Source of the DNA: Craterostigma plantagineum
Lineage: Eukaryota; Streptophyta; Magnoliopsida; Lamiales; Linderniaceae
Reading direction: 5' to 3'
DNA: 64,000 bases
Assembly (NCBI GenBank): GCA_027422505.1
Contig: JAPQWV010000492.1
Coordinates: 186,001-250,000 of the forward strand
Shown here: piece by piece, positions 10,646 to 22,858 of the stretch
Position numbering within the stretch: the stretch's first letter is position 1
Layout: every line of letters starts with the position of its first letter
Program-made: the position numbers and the translations under genes
The notes under the pieces: model-generated
What the model was told of the DNA's origin: nothing
The model's input: only the letters and a program-made list of their open reading frames with translations
Databases searched by the model: none

Positions 10646-11002
10646 TGATATAATCTATAAATATTTGTATTATATAAATATATTTTATTGATATATAAAA
10701 TAAATAAATATATAATACATATTTATATATTTAATATATTTTATTTATATATTAATATATTTATATAGTATATATGTATATAATATATTTTCAAATATAT
10801 ATTTTTGTATAATTATATATCAATATTTATGTGTGTATATATATATATATATATAGATTAACCGAGACGGGGGCGGGGTTACCGAACCCGAGACCCTCCG
10901 CGGACCGACCCGGTTGAGAAACTAGAGACCCACTACGTGCCTCATAACCCGAATATTTTTAAAAAAGACGCCCAATTAGGGGCTGGACCCGCTCCATTGC
11001 CA
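10418..11002. mobile_element. hAT-like non-autonomous element with GC-rich ends
   Basis: The left end TGACAATGGAGCGGGTC is matched, inverted, by the right end (16 of 17 bases). About 130 GC-rich bases of GGGTCTGGCGGG type lie inside each end and the middle is almost pure AT, including a TA run at 10614-10642. This layout is typical of non-autonomous hAT elements. I could not find a matching 8-bp target duplication, so the exact ends are tentative. It encodes nothing. Confidence 0.6.
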
Positions 11003-11689
11003 TGTTTTCTACAAAATTCATAACGGACTTATAGAAATTAATATTCCCCTTCTAAGTAAATGTCGTTTAACTAATTATACACATATGAAGAAATAAAATA
11101 AAATCTTCATTATACCCGTAATTAATTATATTATCTTATTAATTTATCAATTTCTACATTCTACAGATAAGGGTAAAACTGAAAACAATTAATATTTTTT
11201 ATGTTGAAAACTGTGAAACAATTTGAATTATAAAACAAAAATGAATTGTAAAACGTATTGTTTTTCAGGGAGTATAACTTAAGTAAATTTTATTACATAT
11301 GGCCCTTATTATAAAGTTAGACCACCGAATCATGACTTCTAATGTCCATCATGATATTGATTCATATATGATTGATGATTGATTTGTTAGGTAACAAATT
11401 GTGGAGACAAACGAAAGGAATCCAAAGAAAGCCCTTTTTGGGTGGGGGTGGGGGTTGAAATTTCACTTAAAAAAAAAAAAAAAGAAAAGAAACGGGAGTG
11501 CACATGATATGGCTCATATCGCGACTAGTGGTAAAATTATACCGGTCAGACAGCACAAAAAAACCCAACAACCCAGACAACCTACAAAGTCCCTACAAGA
11601 CCAAAGCCAAAGGAAAAAACAATCAAAACACAGGCTAGGTAGGTTGTCAAAACAGTATCCATCAACAGGTTTCTGGCACCAGATGTAAT
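11003..11689. other. Intergenic DNA, no gene seen
   Basis: AT-rich, with an A-run at about 11469-11482. A short open frame at 11401-11688 has low-complexity composition and no recognised motif. Confidence 0.55.
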
Positions 11690-11699
11690 ACCAGCGTGG

Positions 11700-11960
11700 C
11701 TACCAGGCAATGTGCCACATATGGCGCAGAGCGCACAACTGAAGGCTATATCTCAAGGAGATAGTCTTCAAGTGGAGTTGTCGAGTTGGAGTCACTTCGC
11801 GATCTGGCCGGTGTAGGGCATTCTCACGCCATCTCCTATTTCGTTCCATCCAGATGTCATACACAACTGCGGCAAGAAGGTGGCGGTTGGAAAGGTTGAT
11901 CATGTGTCTTCCTCAGGTATGGGCTGCCCAAGCCACGTTAGTGCGTCAGTTCGTGTTCGG
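11700..11960 (-). pseudogene. LINE reverse-transcriptase C-terminal remnant (zf-RVT region)
   Basis: The minus strand encodes HLLAAVVYDIWMERNRRWRE followed by basic residues. This matches the segment just after the zinc-binding zf-RVT domain of plant L1-type ORF2 proteins, where the pattern is usually Ala-x-x-Val-Tyr-x-Ile-Trp-x-Glu-Arg-Asn. Only this short piece remains. It is unrelated in position to the full LINE at 47471-53745. Confidence 0.6.
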
Positions 11961-12149
11961 CCAGCGAAGTCCCACCTTATTGTTAACAACCTGCAACCAA
12001 CAATGAGAGAGGGCGGCGACGGTCGGAGATGAGAAACTAATTTTTATTTTTTATCAAGATTTTGTTAACAAGCGAGGGCAGTCGGCGGCCGACAACAGCC
12101 GACAGGAGATAGAATTCAATTTTATTTTTAAATTTAGGCTATTAGATTA

Positions 12150-12181
12150 CTCTCTCTCTCTCTCCCTCTCTCTCTCTCTCT
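12150..12181. repeat. (CT)n microsatellite
   Basis: Sixteen dinucleotide units with one CC interruption, followed by a short TATATA run. Confidence 0.9.
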
Positions 12182-12425
12182 ATATATTATAATTGGATGA
12201 TAATAGTATTATTGTTATTGTTATTATTTGTGGAGAAGCCCCACACGTGTTGGTGCAAGTGTGCTGTGCTTAATGGAGAAGTTGCTTACAATATAAACCT
12301 TTCATCGAGGATTTTATTTTTCAAAAGAAGAATTCGTAGGTTGGATAGCGTTTGCATGCTATTAAGACAACATTACCAACTGTTTAATATATTTTTGGCA
12401 CAACCATCACTTTGGACAGGGAGCT

Positions 12426-12812
12426 TGTTGGTATTTTTTAATATGGTGGGAATATTTATTAATTAGGAGAATAATATAAATATTATTTTTTTATATATAT
12501 ATTATGGAAATATATTAAGAGAAGATAATAGAAAAATATTAGAAATATAAGAGAGAGGATTTTTAATTTTTATTGCTCATATTACAAATGTATTACATGA
12601 TGGCTATTTATAGATTTCATAAACATCTAGATATTCAATATTCAAATCAAATATTCAACATTCAAATCATCTAGATATTCAATATTCAAATTCTCTAGAT
12701 ATTCAATATTCAAGCCATCTAGAAATTCAATATTCAAATTTGGTGATTTATTCAAAAATATCCATATTTAGTTTTATTATTCAAATATGAAAAACACATA
12801 TTATGTTTAACA
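12426..12812 (-). repeat. 3' LTR of copia-2
   Basis: 387 bp. Its right half contains several copies of an ATCTAGATATTCAATATTCA-like unit in tandem, also present in the other LTR. Confidence 0.93.
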
Positions 12813-12820
12813 CCCCTCTT
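12813..12820 (-). other. Polypurine tract of copia-2
   Basis: The minus strand reads AAGAGGGG immediately before the LTR starts with TGTTAAAC. Confidence 0.7.
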
Positions 12821-15800
12821 AATATGTGATTTTCAAAATACTTTTGAACTTCTCAAGTTTTTCGATCGATACCGCCTTTGTGAGAAAGTCTGCGACTTGA
12901 TCATTTGTGTTGATGAACTCCATGTGAACTTCTTCGTTGGTCACAAGATCACGGATGTAATGATGTCGGAGTTCGATATGCTTCGACCTTGCATGAAAAA
13001 CCTGATTTTTAGTCATAGCAATAGTTGACATATTATCACAGAAGAGTGTAGTCGGCTTCTTCTGTTTTTGTTGTAGATCTTCAAGAATTCTTCTTATCCA
13101 GACCGCTTCACACGCTGCATCTGTGGTTGCAATATATTCGGCTTCACTGGATGATAATGCAACCGTTTTCTGCTTTTTAGAAACCCAAGCAACCACTTTT
13201 GTTCCGAGACAGAACACATATCCGGAAGTGCTCTTACGGTCGTCTAGTGAACCGGCCCAATCGCTATCAGTGTAACCGATTAGCATATTGTCTTCTTCTT
13301 TTTCATAGAGAATCCCGTGCTTTTTAGTACCTTTGACGTATCTCAATATTCTTTTTGCTGAGGTAAGGTGAAGTTTGCTCGGTTCACTCATGTATCGAGA
13401 AACATAACTTACCGAGTGAACAATATCTGGTCTCGTGTTGGTGAGGTAGATCAATGATCCTACAAGACTTCGATAAATTCCTGCATCGATTTTTTCCGCA
13501 CCATCATGTTGCTGCAACTTCTCGTTCGAGGCCATAGGAGTGTTCACCGGTTTGCTATTCTGCATATTAAATTTCTTCAACAAATTGTCAGCATATTTTT
13601 CTTGAGAAATAAATAACTTTCCTTTCGATTGTTTTACTTGAATTCCCAGAAAATATTTTAGAAGTCTCAAATCTGTCATCTCGAATTCTTGCATCATATG
13701 CTTCTTAAATTCTTCAGTCAACGCCGGGGTAGTGCCAAGATAAATAATATCATCAACGTAAAGGCACATGATCAAAAAATCTGTTATACCAGAAGTTTTA
13801 ATATAGAGAGATGGCTCACTGGGGCTTCGTCGAAATCCTTCTCGAAATAAATACCCATCGATTTTATTGTTCCATGCTCTAGGTGCTTGCTTTAAGCCAT
13901 AAAGAGCTTTTTTTAAACGATATACCTTTCTTGGATTTTCGCTGATCTCAAATCCTTGTGGTTGTTGAACATAAACTTCTTCTTCGAGATCTCCGTTAAG
14001 AAATGTTGATTTTACGTCCAACTGGTACACGCTAAGCTCCAACTGGGCAGCAAGTGCAAGGACTATTCGAATGGTCTCCATGCGAGCAACTGGAGCGAAT
14101 GTCTCGTTGAAGTCGATTCCGGGCTGCTGAGAATAGCCTTTTGCAACCAATCTCGCCTTATGTTTTTTAATGGAACCATCTTCGTCGAGCTTTGTTTTGA
14201 ACACCCATTTTAGACCAATGACGTCTTTTCCCTGTGGCAAGTCAATGAGCTCCCATGTGCCATTTTTCTCGATGGCGTTTATTTCTTCTTGCATCGCGTT
14301 TCTCCACACTTTTTCCTTAGACGCTTCTTCAAAATTCTGAGGCTCACAACTAAAGAAAGCAAAATCACAATTCTGATAGATGTCTTGTATTGATCGTACC
14401 TTTAGTATAGGTGATTCCGGATCAGAATTGTCTTCAGATATATCGGTAGATCTTGGAGAACTTTCTGGCGTAGATGGTGTAGCTTGATTCTGTGGTGGTT
14501 GTTCTTGTAGTTGTGGTACTGGCTGTGATAACTCTGACGGTGGAAATGGTTCTTGAGAAGAGTTTTCATCCCATTTCCAAGCTGCATGCTCATCAAAGAT
14601 AACGTCTCTTGACACCACAAGTTTGTTAGTCTTTGGATTAAAAAGTCTATATCCCTTAGACTCATCGCTGTAGCCAACAAAGATGAGTTTCTCACCTTTT
14701 GTATCATACTTATCCTGGTTTGGGATTGATATGTGCGAGTACGCGATACATCCAAAAATTTTCAAGTGACTTACAACTGGTTTTCTGTTGTGCCAGGCTT
14801 CGAATGGAGTTTTGTTGAGAACTGCCTTTGTGGGTGAGCGGTTGAGGATATAAGCTGCCGTGTGAACAGCTTCTGCCCAAAATTTCTTCTCTAGTTCTTT
14901 TCCTTTGAGCATACTCCTCGCCATCTCAACAATTGTTCGGTTTTTTCTCTCGGCAACTCCATTTTGTTGTGGCGTTCTACTAACCGTTAATTGCCGTTCG
15001 ATGCCATTCTTCTTACAATACTCCAAGAATGGAGTATAAAGGAATTCTCCACCACGATCAGTTCTTAAGGATTTATATGTCGCCCACTTTGTTTTTCCAC
15101 GAGGGCTTGAAAATGTAGAAAAGCTGCAAAAGCTTCCGACTTCTCGTGCAAAAATATAGCCATATCATTCTTGTAAAATCATCGACAAAAAGAATGAAAT
15201 ATCGCTTGTTACCGAGCGAGGGTGTTCTCGTAGGACCACATATGTCCGCATGCACCAACTCGAGAGGGGTTTTTGCTCTCCAAGACGTCTTTGGGAACGG
15301 AAGACGATGCATCTTTCCATATATACATCCTTCACAAATTTGATCCTTTTGCTCGATGGATGGAATACCCACGACCATGTTCTTCATTTTAAGAAGCTGC
15401 AATCCTTTGTTATGAAGATGACCGTACCTCAAATGCCACAGCTGAAATGGATCAACATTTTCTCCTGCGAAGGCCACTTTGCCTCCCGAACGCATGACAA
15501 AGGAGAAAACTTTATTTGAAGACATAGCAACAGATGCTATCACTGTATTATTTTTCTTGTCGAAGATTTTGCACTCGTCTTCATCAAAGGAGACCGAATA
15601 TCCTTTCGTCATCAGCTGCCCGACACTTAATAAATTTTGCTTGAGGTTGGGTACGTACAGAACGTCGCTAATGAATTTCTTATTACCTCCTTTGCTTTGC
15701 ACCGCAATGACTCCTTTGCCTTTTGCGTCTTGGATCTTTCCGTCGCCAAGTTTGACGTAAGAAGTGTAGTTAGTATCCATCTCCACGAAGAACTTCTTGT

Positions 15801-16812
15801 TACCGGTCATATGATTGCTACAGCCGCTATCAACGTACCACAACTCTTCACTTTCTGTGTTTGCGTTCATGCAAGAGAATACTTGCTCTTCTCCATCCTG
15901 CATAAAGTTGACGATTGCTCCGTCGTTCTTCTTCTTTGGACAGTTGGTGTATGAGTGGTCCGCATTATTGCAGCTTTTGCATCGAAAGAAACAATCTTTC
16001 ATCTCATGATTGTTCTTTTTGCAAATACGGCATGTATCGAAATCTCCTTTTTGCTGAAATTTGTTCTTGCCTTTCCACTTTCCTTTCTTGCCTCCCTTAT
16101 TATGTTTGTAAGTCTTTCCATCCGAGAGATGAACTTTAGACTGGAAGGCCTGCTCCATGGATTGATGTGACGACCGGCTTAGTCTGACTTCATGCACTTG
16201 AAGAGAGCTCGAAAGTTCATGAAAGGTGTATTTGTCGAGATCCTTCGATTCTTCAATTGCCGCGACCACATGATCGAATTTTATGGGTAAACTTCGGAGT
16301 ACCTTTTGAACAATTTTTCTTTCATCCATGACGTCACCGAGACTTCTTATTTGATTGACGATTTCTGAAACTCTTGATAGGAAAGATTGTATATCTTCGC
16401 CGGTTTTCATCTCGATGTTGTCGAAATCCCTCCAAAGATTTTGTAATTTCAAAGAAACTACTTTTTGATCACCTTGGAATCCTTGATTGAGAATATCCCA
16501 TGCTTCTTTCGCCTTCTTAGCTCCAAAGATTCTCGGGAATATCATTTTACTAACGCCTTGTTGGAGATATCTCAAAGCGCTTGCATCTTTTCGAACGTCC
16601 TCCTTGTATCTCTTTTGTTGCGCTTCGGTCCACGCTTCGCTTGTTCCTTCTCTGGGTGGCTCGGGATATGTGCTTTCGACAACATCCCATAGATCTACGG
16701 AAATGAACAACGTCTTCATTTGACTGCTCCAATAGTCGTAATGTTCTCCCGCGAAAATCGGTACTTGACCGGGAGAATAGGCGAACATGGTAGGCGTTGA
16801 ATCTGAGGTCAT
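12819..16812 (-). CDS. copia-2 gag-pol polyprotein (one frame break)
   Basis: One polyprotein supplies capsid, protease, integrase, reverse transcriptase and RNase H. ATG 16812 gives MTSDSTPTMFAYSPGQ; an earlier Met at 16863 would read through the primer site and is less likely. In order: UBN2-type capsid; zinc knuckle CRICKKNNHEMKDC with a second cysteine cluster; protease ELWYVDSGCSNHM; GAG-pre-integrase LWHLRYGHL; integrase core ADICGPTRTPSLG, FVDDFTRMIW and PQQNGVAERKNRT; reverse transcriptase WVFKTKLDEDGSIKKHKA and LYVDDIIYLG; and RNase H SDWAGSLDDRKSTSGYV. The frame is lost at about 15150, where a T-run appears one base short, and resumes before 15026. Apart from that single base the roughly 1,330 codons are open. 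Confidence 0.9.
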
Positions 16813-16850
16813 TTTTTTTTCCGGGTAAGCGAGGCTTCGAGAACCGAGTG

Positions 16851-16862
16851 GCTCTGATACCA
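16851..16862 (-). other. tRNA-iMet primer-binding site of copia-2
   Basis: The minus strand reads TGGTATCAGAGC, four bases from the LTR at 16867. Confidence 0.92.
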
Positions 16863-16866
16863 AATT

Positions 16867-17255
16867 TGTTGGTATTTTTTTTTAATATGGTGGGAATATT
16901 TATTATAGAGGAGAATAATATAAATATTATTTTTTATATATATATTATGGAAATATATTAAGAGAAGATAATAGAAAAATATTAGAAATATAAGAGAGAG
17001 GATTTTTAATTTTTATTGCTCATATTACAAATGTATTACATGATGGCTATTTATAGATTTCATAAACATCTAGATATTCAATATTCAAATCAAATATTCA
17101 ACATTCAAATCATCTAGATATTCAATATTCAAATTCTCTAGATATTCAATATTCAAGCCATCTAGAAATTCAATATTCAAATTTGGTGATTTATTCAAAA
17201 ATATCCATATTTAGTTTTATTATTCAAATATGAAAAACACATATTATGTTTAACA
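16867..17255 (-). repeat. 5' LTR of copia-2
   Basis: 389 bp, nearly identical to 12426-12812. The long T-run near its left end is nine bases here against six in the other copy. Confidence 0.93.
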
Positions 17256-17260
17256 GAGCT

Positions 17261-17914
17261 TAGGTAGACCTTGACCTTTGAATTTATTTGGCATACAATA
17301 AAATACAATACATCAATTATTAATCAAATATGAATTAAAGATCGAGTCAATCCATATATGTGCTAAGAGGACAAACGCTAAAATCCAATGGACGCGTTGA
17401 TCAAGAAGTTCATTTGTATGATCTAAAGACACGATATACGTATATAAAAATATTTTCTAAAAATTTTAAATGAATTCGAACCCGATTCATCATTTTCGCA
17501 ATCATGGTGCTTTTTTCCTAAAAATAATTCGGTCAAATCATAGGCATTGAAATGACATGTAAATCTGTTCGTTGATAAAGTTCTTTGGCACATTCAATTG
17601 GAGAAAAATGGGATAAGAGAGAGAATGGAAGATGTCACAGTAACTGGAAATAAAATTGTTTGTGAAATATTTTAGAATATATAACTGTTGGTATACATCA
17701 CAGTGAAGTATCAATGTGGAAAAACAGTAAGCTGACTCTAATAATTGGAAACAAGTCCGTAGATTTGCATGCTCGCCAAAGACACTGAAATGATGGGTCT
17801 AACGACCTTCCAAATCAAATCTTGTCTCCTTTTATATTTGAGTATTTATATTATTAATTAAATTATATAAAAAATAAAATTTTAAGGATAAAATTGTAAT
17901 AAATTAAAATACTG
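17261..17914. other. AT-rich intergenic DNA
   Basis: No gene, repeat or structured signal recognised. The sequence before the copia-2 insertion (12182-12425) continues here after the GAGCT duplication. Confidence 0.55.
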
Positions 17915-18440
17915 AGGGGTAGTGATCCAACATTACGGTGATATACGAATCACCGTGATGTGAGCATCACCATGATGTGGATCAACGTGATATGTCATCA
18001 CTGTGTTTGTTTTGGGGTGATATTTCATTTTACATATCATGGTGATATTAGAATATCGTGTTTGTTTATTCACGGTGATGTGTGGGGTGATGTTGTGCAA
18101 ATGTCATATTTAACCCTATGTATAACACATAGGTTATGTGGGCTGTGTTTGTTTCGGTGTGATTTTTAAAAGTGATAAAGATTAATATTTAAATATCAAC
18201 TTTTATTTATAAGTTTCTAATATGCAACTTTATAAAAAAAATGCATGTTTTATGTAGCAAAAATATAATTATGTAACCTTTTTCCATGAAATGCTTGTAA
18301 ATAAACATTCAATATATATATATATATATATATAAGAAAGTTATGTTCGCAAAAAAATCACAAATTCTAACACATAATAAGTCTCAGAAAGTACTACGCA
18401 AAAGTACGACTCACAATTGTTAGCAATAAAATTTTCTCAA

Positions 18441-19585
18441 CTAATCAAACGAGGGCCTGTAACCATATGATGGGTCATTATGAAGCTCCTTCTTCACTAA
18501 CATATGTCTCACCTCCTCTGGCATGCTAAAAAACATCTCAACTTTGGTGTTGTCCTTCAAGAAGATTGATGTAGCAGTGATCTTATCATCCATAGATAGT
18601 GAAGGAATCTTGGAAATCTCATTGAACAGTGTTTGCCTCCTCGTATCACCTTGAGTTTGGTTGTGGTAATAAGTAGATATCACCTTGAACTCCTCTAAGT
18701 TTGCTTCAAAGACATTCCCAATCCGGCCAAGTGCACCAACCAAGTCGACCATCACATCCTTGTCATCACTCTTTCTTTTCTTGTTGCTGCTTTCACCATT
18801 TTTCTTGCTTGAATTGGCCTTAGTTGTGGGTTGATGCATACCCTCTGGAGAGTCATTGTCACCAACAACAATTGGCGGATCATCATTGGCCTCAAGTTCA
18901 ACTACCTCGACGTCCTCTCCGTCATTATCAGGATTCAAATCCAAGTCTTCAACAGCATCAGCAGCACTCTCAGCCATCTCACCGGTTGCTCTATCTTTGC
19001 CAAAGATCTCGGCAAGCTCATCATAGTAAGGAAAAGGCTTATTCCTAAGGCCAACTGCGCTTGGGTGTGTCTACAAGGAAAAATCGCAGAGGATGAGAAA
19101 ATCTAAGCAGATATATAAATATCTACGGAGGAAAACAATAACTACCTTGCACCAAAGACCAAACACATCTTTTTCAGCAACTACACATTTCTCTTTGTCA
19201 TTCCAACCAAACCAGAAGCTGCAGGACCTCTCATCTCGGCCACACCAGTGTATTGCCCTTTAAGCAACTTCATTCTATTATCTATGTGAGGAACGGCTTT
19301 AAGGCCACTATGAGGCAGCTTAATGGCTAAAGTCCTCTCGATATGTGCATTAAATCCAAGCTTAAATGTACCATTATCTCCTTTCCAACCGCCTGTCCTA
19401 CATGCCTCCAACATAGACTCAATCAATTTGGCATCCTCTTCTTTGCTCCACGCCTTCTTTTTCGCATCACTGTGACCCTTGCTGGAGTTAGCTTTCCCTT
19501 TCTTCCTCATTTCAGCCTTGAATAAGTGAGTAGGCTTGCTTTGCTCGTCAACACTCATCGGGGCTGCAATTGTTTCACTTTCCAT
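18441..19585 (-). pseudogene. PIF/Harbinger ORF1, Myb/SANT-like DNA-binding protein
   Basis: In this superfamily ORF1 assists the transposase in binding element ends. ATG at 19585. The first exon (19585-19146) encodes the SANT-like domain with KAWSKEEDAKLIESMLEACR and IDNRMKLLKGQY. A 75-bp intron (19145-19071, GT-AG) joins GLWCK to THPSAVGLRNKPFPYYDELA. The second exon ends at a stop at 18441 and has an acidic stretch, a Lys-rich nuclear-localisation-like segment and a C-terminal helical part. Near 19205 the frame slips: the expected SGFGWNDKEKC needs one more T in a short T-run. Apart from that base the gene reads through. It lies downstream of the transposase, the reverse of the Ping/Pong order. 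Confidence 0.75.
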
Positions 19586-19766
19586 CGTTTACCATCAATA
19601 ACAAATAACAACAAATGAAGCATGAACAACAAGAATACAATAAAACAATAACATAATAAACGGACTATAATTAGAAAATATAGTGCAAAAACAGTTTAAG
19701 TAATAATAAAAAGTCATTCAATTTAAAAACAAGTATACTTGCAAACACCTTCAACAAATTCAATTA

Positions 19767-21157
19767 GAAGCATTCCCTGTCCATTGATCAAACATCTCAG
19801 TGGCCAAACTTTCCCTAAAGTTAGACCATGCATCCGTGACCTCAACATATTGCACTCTTTGTTCTTGATCTCCATCTTGAGACTCTATGAAGTGTTCTGG
19901 AATTGATGCATCTAGAGTTATAATTCAGACTCTTTCCCTAAAGTCAGATCTTATATAGTTGTGAGCAAGCAAACAACGGTTATAATTCTACACTTTGTCT
20001 TAGGAGGATAAAATGATCTACCCCTCACAATAGCCCACCTAGCCTTTACCAACCCAAAACATCTCTCAATGACGTTTCTAGCTCTCGAGTGCTTCATGTT
20101 GAAGAATTCATGAGGCGTAATTGGTTGTTGCCCTTGCCTCTACTCGTTTAAATGGTATCTTTGTCCCCTGTATGGAGCTAAGAAGCCTTCGGCATTAGGA
20201 TATCCAGCATCACATAAGTAATAACAACCTATATTGAGTAATTGCTTATATTAGACCAAAACACTATTAGCTATTAAACTTCAATTAATTACTTTACTAT
20301 TTAATCAATTAACTAATACTTTCAGGTACGTTTCGACCATTGGCCTTGAAATGGCATCTCGAAGGACCCTAGAGTCACTAGCTGAACCCTCCCATCCAGG
20401 CAAGACATATATAAATTGCATTTCTCGATTGCACACACCTAAAACATTTGTAGCAATATGACCTTTTCGAGTGCGATATCTAGGTTTATCAACCTCTGCT
20501 ACATGAATCCCTATATGAGTTCCATCAAGAGCACCAACACAATTCTACAATATATATATATATATATATGTATTAATAAATATCAATAATAAAATAAGCG
20601 ATTAAAAATTCATATCATGGCCTCATGTACCTTGAAACATTTCCACCGATCATCATTACATTCATCAGTAACAGGATCTGGTTTGCGTAGTAGGATCGGA
20701 TGCAAACGCAATATGGCATGAAGGACATCATGAAAATAGCGGCTAATGGTTTCACCCGAACGTTGGAATTGTCTCTTAATGATTCTATTTTTTGTATCAT
20801 GGGTAACTATACGAAGAAACATAGCTACCATTTCGTGAACACTGATGTTCTTACTACCCTTTAACCTTCTAACTGATTGTAGAAGATGACATAGCTTAAA
20901 GAAAGCCTGCCTATCCATCCTAGTGTTATCTATACATTGCCTATCACTGTAAAACACGATTTGTGTCATATTTAGACTTCTAATATTTCTCTAAATAATG
21001 CAGTCCTTTTCCACCCAACCATTTTCCTCTCGTTTCTATTTTTAAGCATCAATATAACTATAACAAGACACAAACAGTACATCTCATGCAGTATTTTCAT
21101 CCTAATACCCAATAAAGTCCTGAGGTCCATCTGCCTACTTCGTTGAAACCTTGCCAT
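19767..21157 (-). pseudogene. PIF/Harbinger transposase (DDE_Tnp_4 type), with stops
   Basis: This gene would cut and paste the element. The N-terminal part starts near 21157 and includes MTQIVFYSDRQCIDNTRM, then FKLCHLLQSVRRLKGS and SRYFHDVLHAILRLHP down to 20610. After an intron with a TA run, the catalytic exon (about 20545-20325) shows [14 protein letters not shown] and [12 protein letters not shown], supplying two acidic residues. After a second intron the last exon (about 20232-19767) shows LCDAGYPNAEGFLAPYRG and NVIERCFGLVKARW, the third acidic residue. That exon contains an in-frame TAG where Trp is expected and at least one frameshift before HNYIRSDF, so the enzyme is dead as written. 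Confidence 0.75.
20545..20571. repeat. (TA)n microsatellite in a transposase intron
   Basis: About twelve TA units, between the N-terminal and catalytic exons of the transposase. Confidence 0.85.
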
Positions 21158-21227
21158 TACTGCATTTGATAATATATTTCAGTTTGCAGTAAAAAAACAT
21201 ATACGAGTAATTTAACAAATGTATGCA

Positions 21228-21325
21228 TAATATATCAAAGTATGAACAACAAATCACAACCGCTATCAAAGTATGAACAACAAATCACAATCGTTATCAA
21301 AGTATGAACAACAAATCATAATCGT
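21228..21325. repeat. Short tandem repeat, about 42-bp unit
   Basis: The phrase TATCAAAGTATGAACAACAA followed by ATCACAA(T/C)CG recurs three times in a row with few changes. It lies in the 5' leader side of the transposase, inside the PIF/Harbinger element. Confidence 0.7.
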
Positions 21326-22030
21326 TATAAACAAGTACGTCGCATAAATGTCTACACACGTACACACACGACAAATATCAGTAAAAGAAACATTTTGAGG
21401 AATCGATTATAACCTAACACTAGTAAAGAAGACAATAAGCTGTTGATATGAAAAGGAACAAAAAGGCAAATAAAAATTGAATAGCACTAAACCCTTACCC
21501 ACAACCGTTGAGTATGAAAAGGAACAAAAAGGCAAAATTGAATAGCACTAAGCACTTACCCAAAGTTCAACGTCGAATGATTGATGAAAGGAGAATGAAA
21601 AAGATGGCTTGTGTAACTCGGATTCTGATAAGAAAAGATATAAAATAAGATGAGAATATTTTATTTTTTTAAAAAATACGCATAAGCATGATATGATATT
21701 ATTTTATCGAAAATAGCACTAAACACAAACCAATATTTTATTGTTCAATATTATTGATTTGAATTAGGGGTAATGAAAGGAAATAAAGTTACTTATAAGG
21801 GATAATTGTGTCCTGAAAAAAATCAGAAATATCACCCCATCGAGGTGATGAAGGATCACTGAGGTTTTTTGGGGTGATCCGTAATGTGAAATATCACCCC
21901 ATTTTATCACCTAGGTGATCTTTGATTACGGTGATCACACATCACCTAGATCAACAAACACAGTGATAGAGAACAGTAGCGAGGATTACGGTGATATTTT
22001 GGAGGATCACCCCAAAACAAACACCCCCTA

Positions 22031-22850
22031 AGGGTAAAATGGTATTAACACCTGACAAACCATTGACAGTTTTTAGACCCCCTAGATTCTTTATATAGTA
22101 CTAATAATCGGAGAACACTCGAAGCACACTCACTGTGTGTGCGACGATATTTGAAATTGTATTCCGATGCTAATCTACATCAAAGGACAATCGTAAACTT
22201 GGAGATATTAAATAATTTTTATTAAATTTATTTGCCGTGAAATATTTCATAAAAAACTTTATTATACATTTAAAGTAAAATATTAATTAGAAATATCGTA
22301 ATTAAAGGTAGTTAGTGTGATTTGATTAATTATTTTTTCTATCTCAATTGACAGACCATTTGACGGTTATCTTAGCCCATCACCCTTAATATAATAGAAT
22401 AGATAGAATAGATAATATATAATATATAGTATAAATAGATCACGAATCAGAATTATTTATTCGTTCGAAATTGTGTTGTGCACAAATCTGGGATTAGATT
22501 TCTCTCTCTTTTCATTTTTGTTCTACATGCAAATTAACTTTGATGTTGGCCGTTGGATTAATACAGGAAAGGATCGGATGGCTAATATTAAAGATTGATG
22601 ACTCGTAATTTATGAAGTTGTTTAGCGCTTTAATTAGCAAGGTTGGCCTCATTGTACAACTCTTGAAGCCAAGCGTACAAGTGGACTATGCAGATTGGGC
22701 AAAATCTGTTGATAGAATAGTTTAGGGTTCGAGGAGCAAGATTCGAGCGATTATATATTCGATAGAGTGCGAGTTAGAGTGAGGTGTAAGACCAAGAGTT
22801 GGTGAGAAAGTTCCAATCTTTTAATCCCCAACTCTCAGAATAATAAAGGC
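22031..22850. other. Intergenic DNA, no gene seen
   Basis: AT-rich sequence between the PIF/Harbinger element and an hAT-like element. No coding or structured feature recognised. Confidence 0.55.
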
Positions 22851-22858
22851 CCGTGGAG

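Larger units (their letters stand above)
12426..17255 (-). mobile_element. Ty1/copia LTR retrotransposon (copia-2), nearly intact
   Basis: A 4,830-bp minus-strand element. LTRs are 12426-12812 and 16867-17255, with TGTTGG...AACA ends. The 5-bp target duplication GAGCT is exact (12421-12425 and 17256-17260). The LTRs differ only in two T-run lengths and a short stretch about 40 bp in, so insertion is recent. A tRNA-iMet primer site and a polypurine tract lie next to the LTRs. Gag-pol is open except for one frame break at about 15150. This is the best candidate in the window for a recently active copia element. Confidence 0.95.
17915..22030 (-). mobile_element. PIF/Harbinger DNA transposon, decayed
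   Basis: The element carries both genes diagnostic of the PIF/Harbinger superfamily, a Myb/SANT-like protein and a DDE transposase, on the minus strand. Both flanks are crowded with GGTGAT/ATCACC motifs (17935-18090 and 21836-22015), as expected for subterminal transposase-binding sites. The right end reads, inverted, TTAGGGGGTGTTTGTTTTGG, with TAA as a possible 3-bp target site. A matching left terminus is not clear; GTGTTTGTTTTGGGGTGAT appears internally at about 18002. Ends are therefore approximate. Confidence 0.7.

Noticed and set aside
12197..12466. Open frame just left of copia-2
   Set aside because: No recognised motif, and it runs into the LTR, so it is probably chance.
15146..16723. 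Several plus-strand frames of 60-105 codons
   Set aside because: They lie opposite the copia-2 gag and integrase coding sequence and are shadows.
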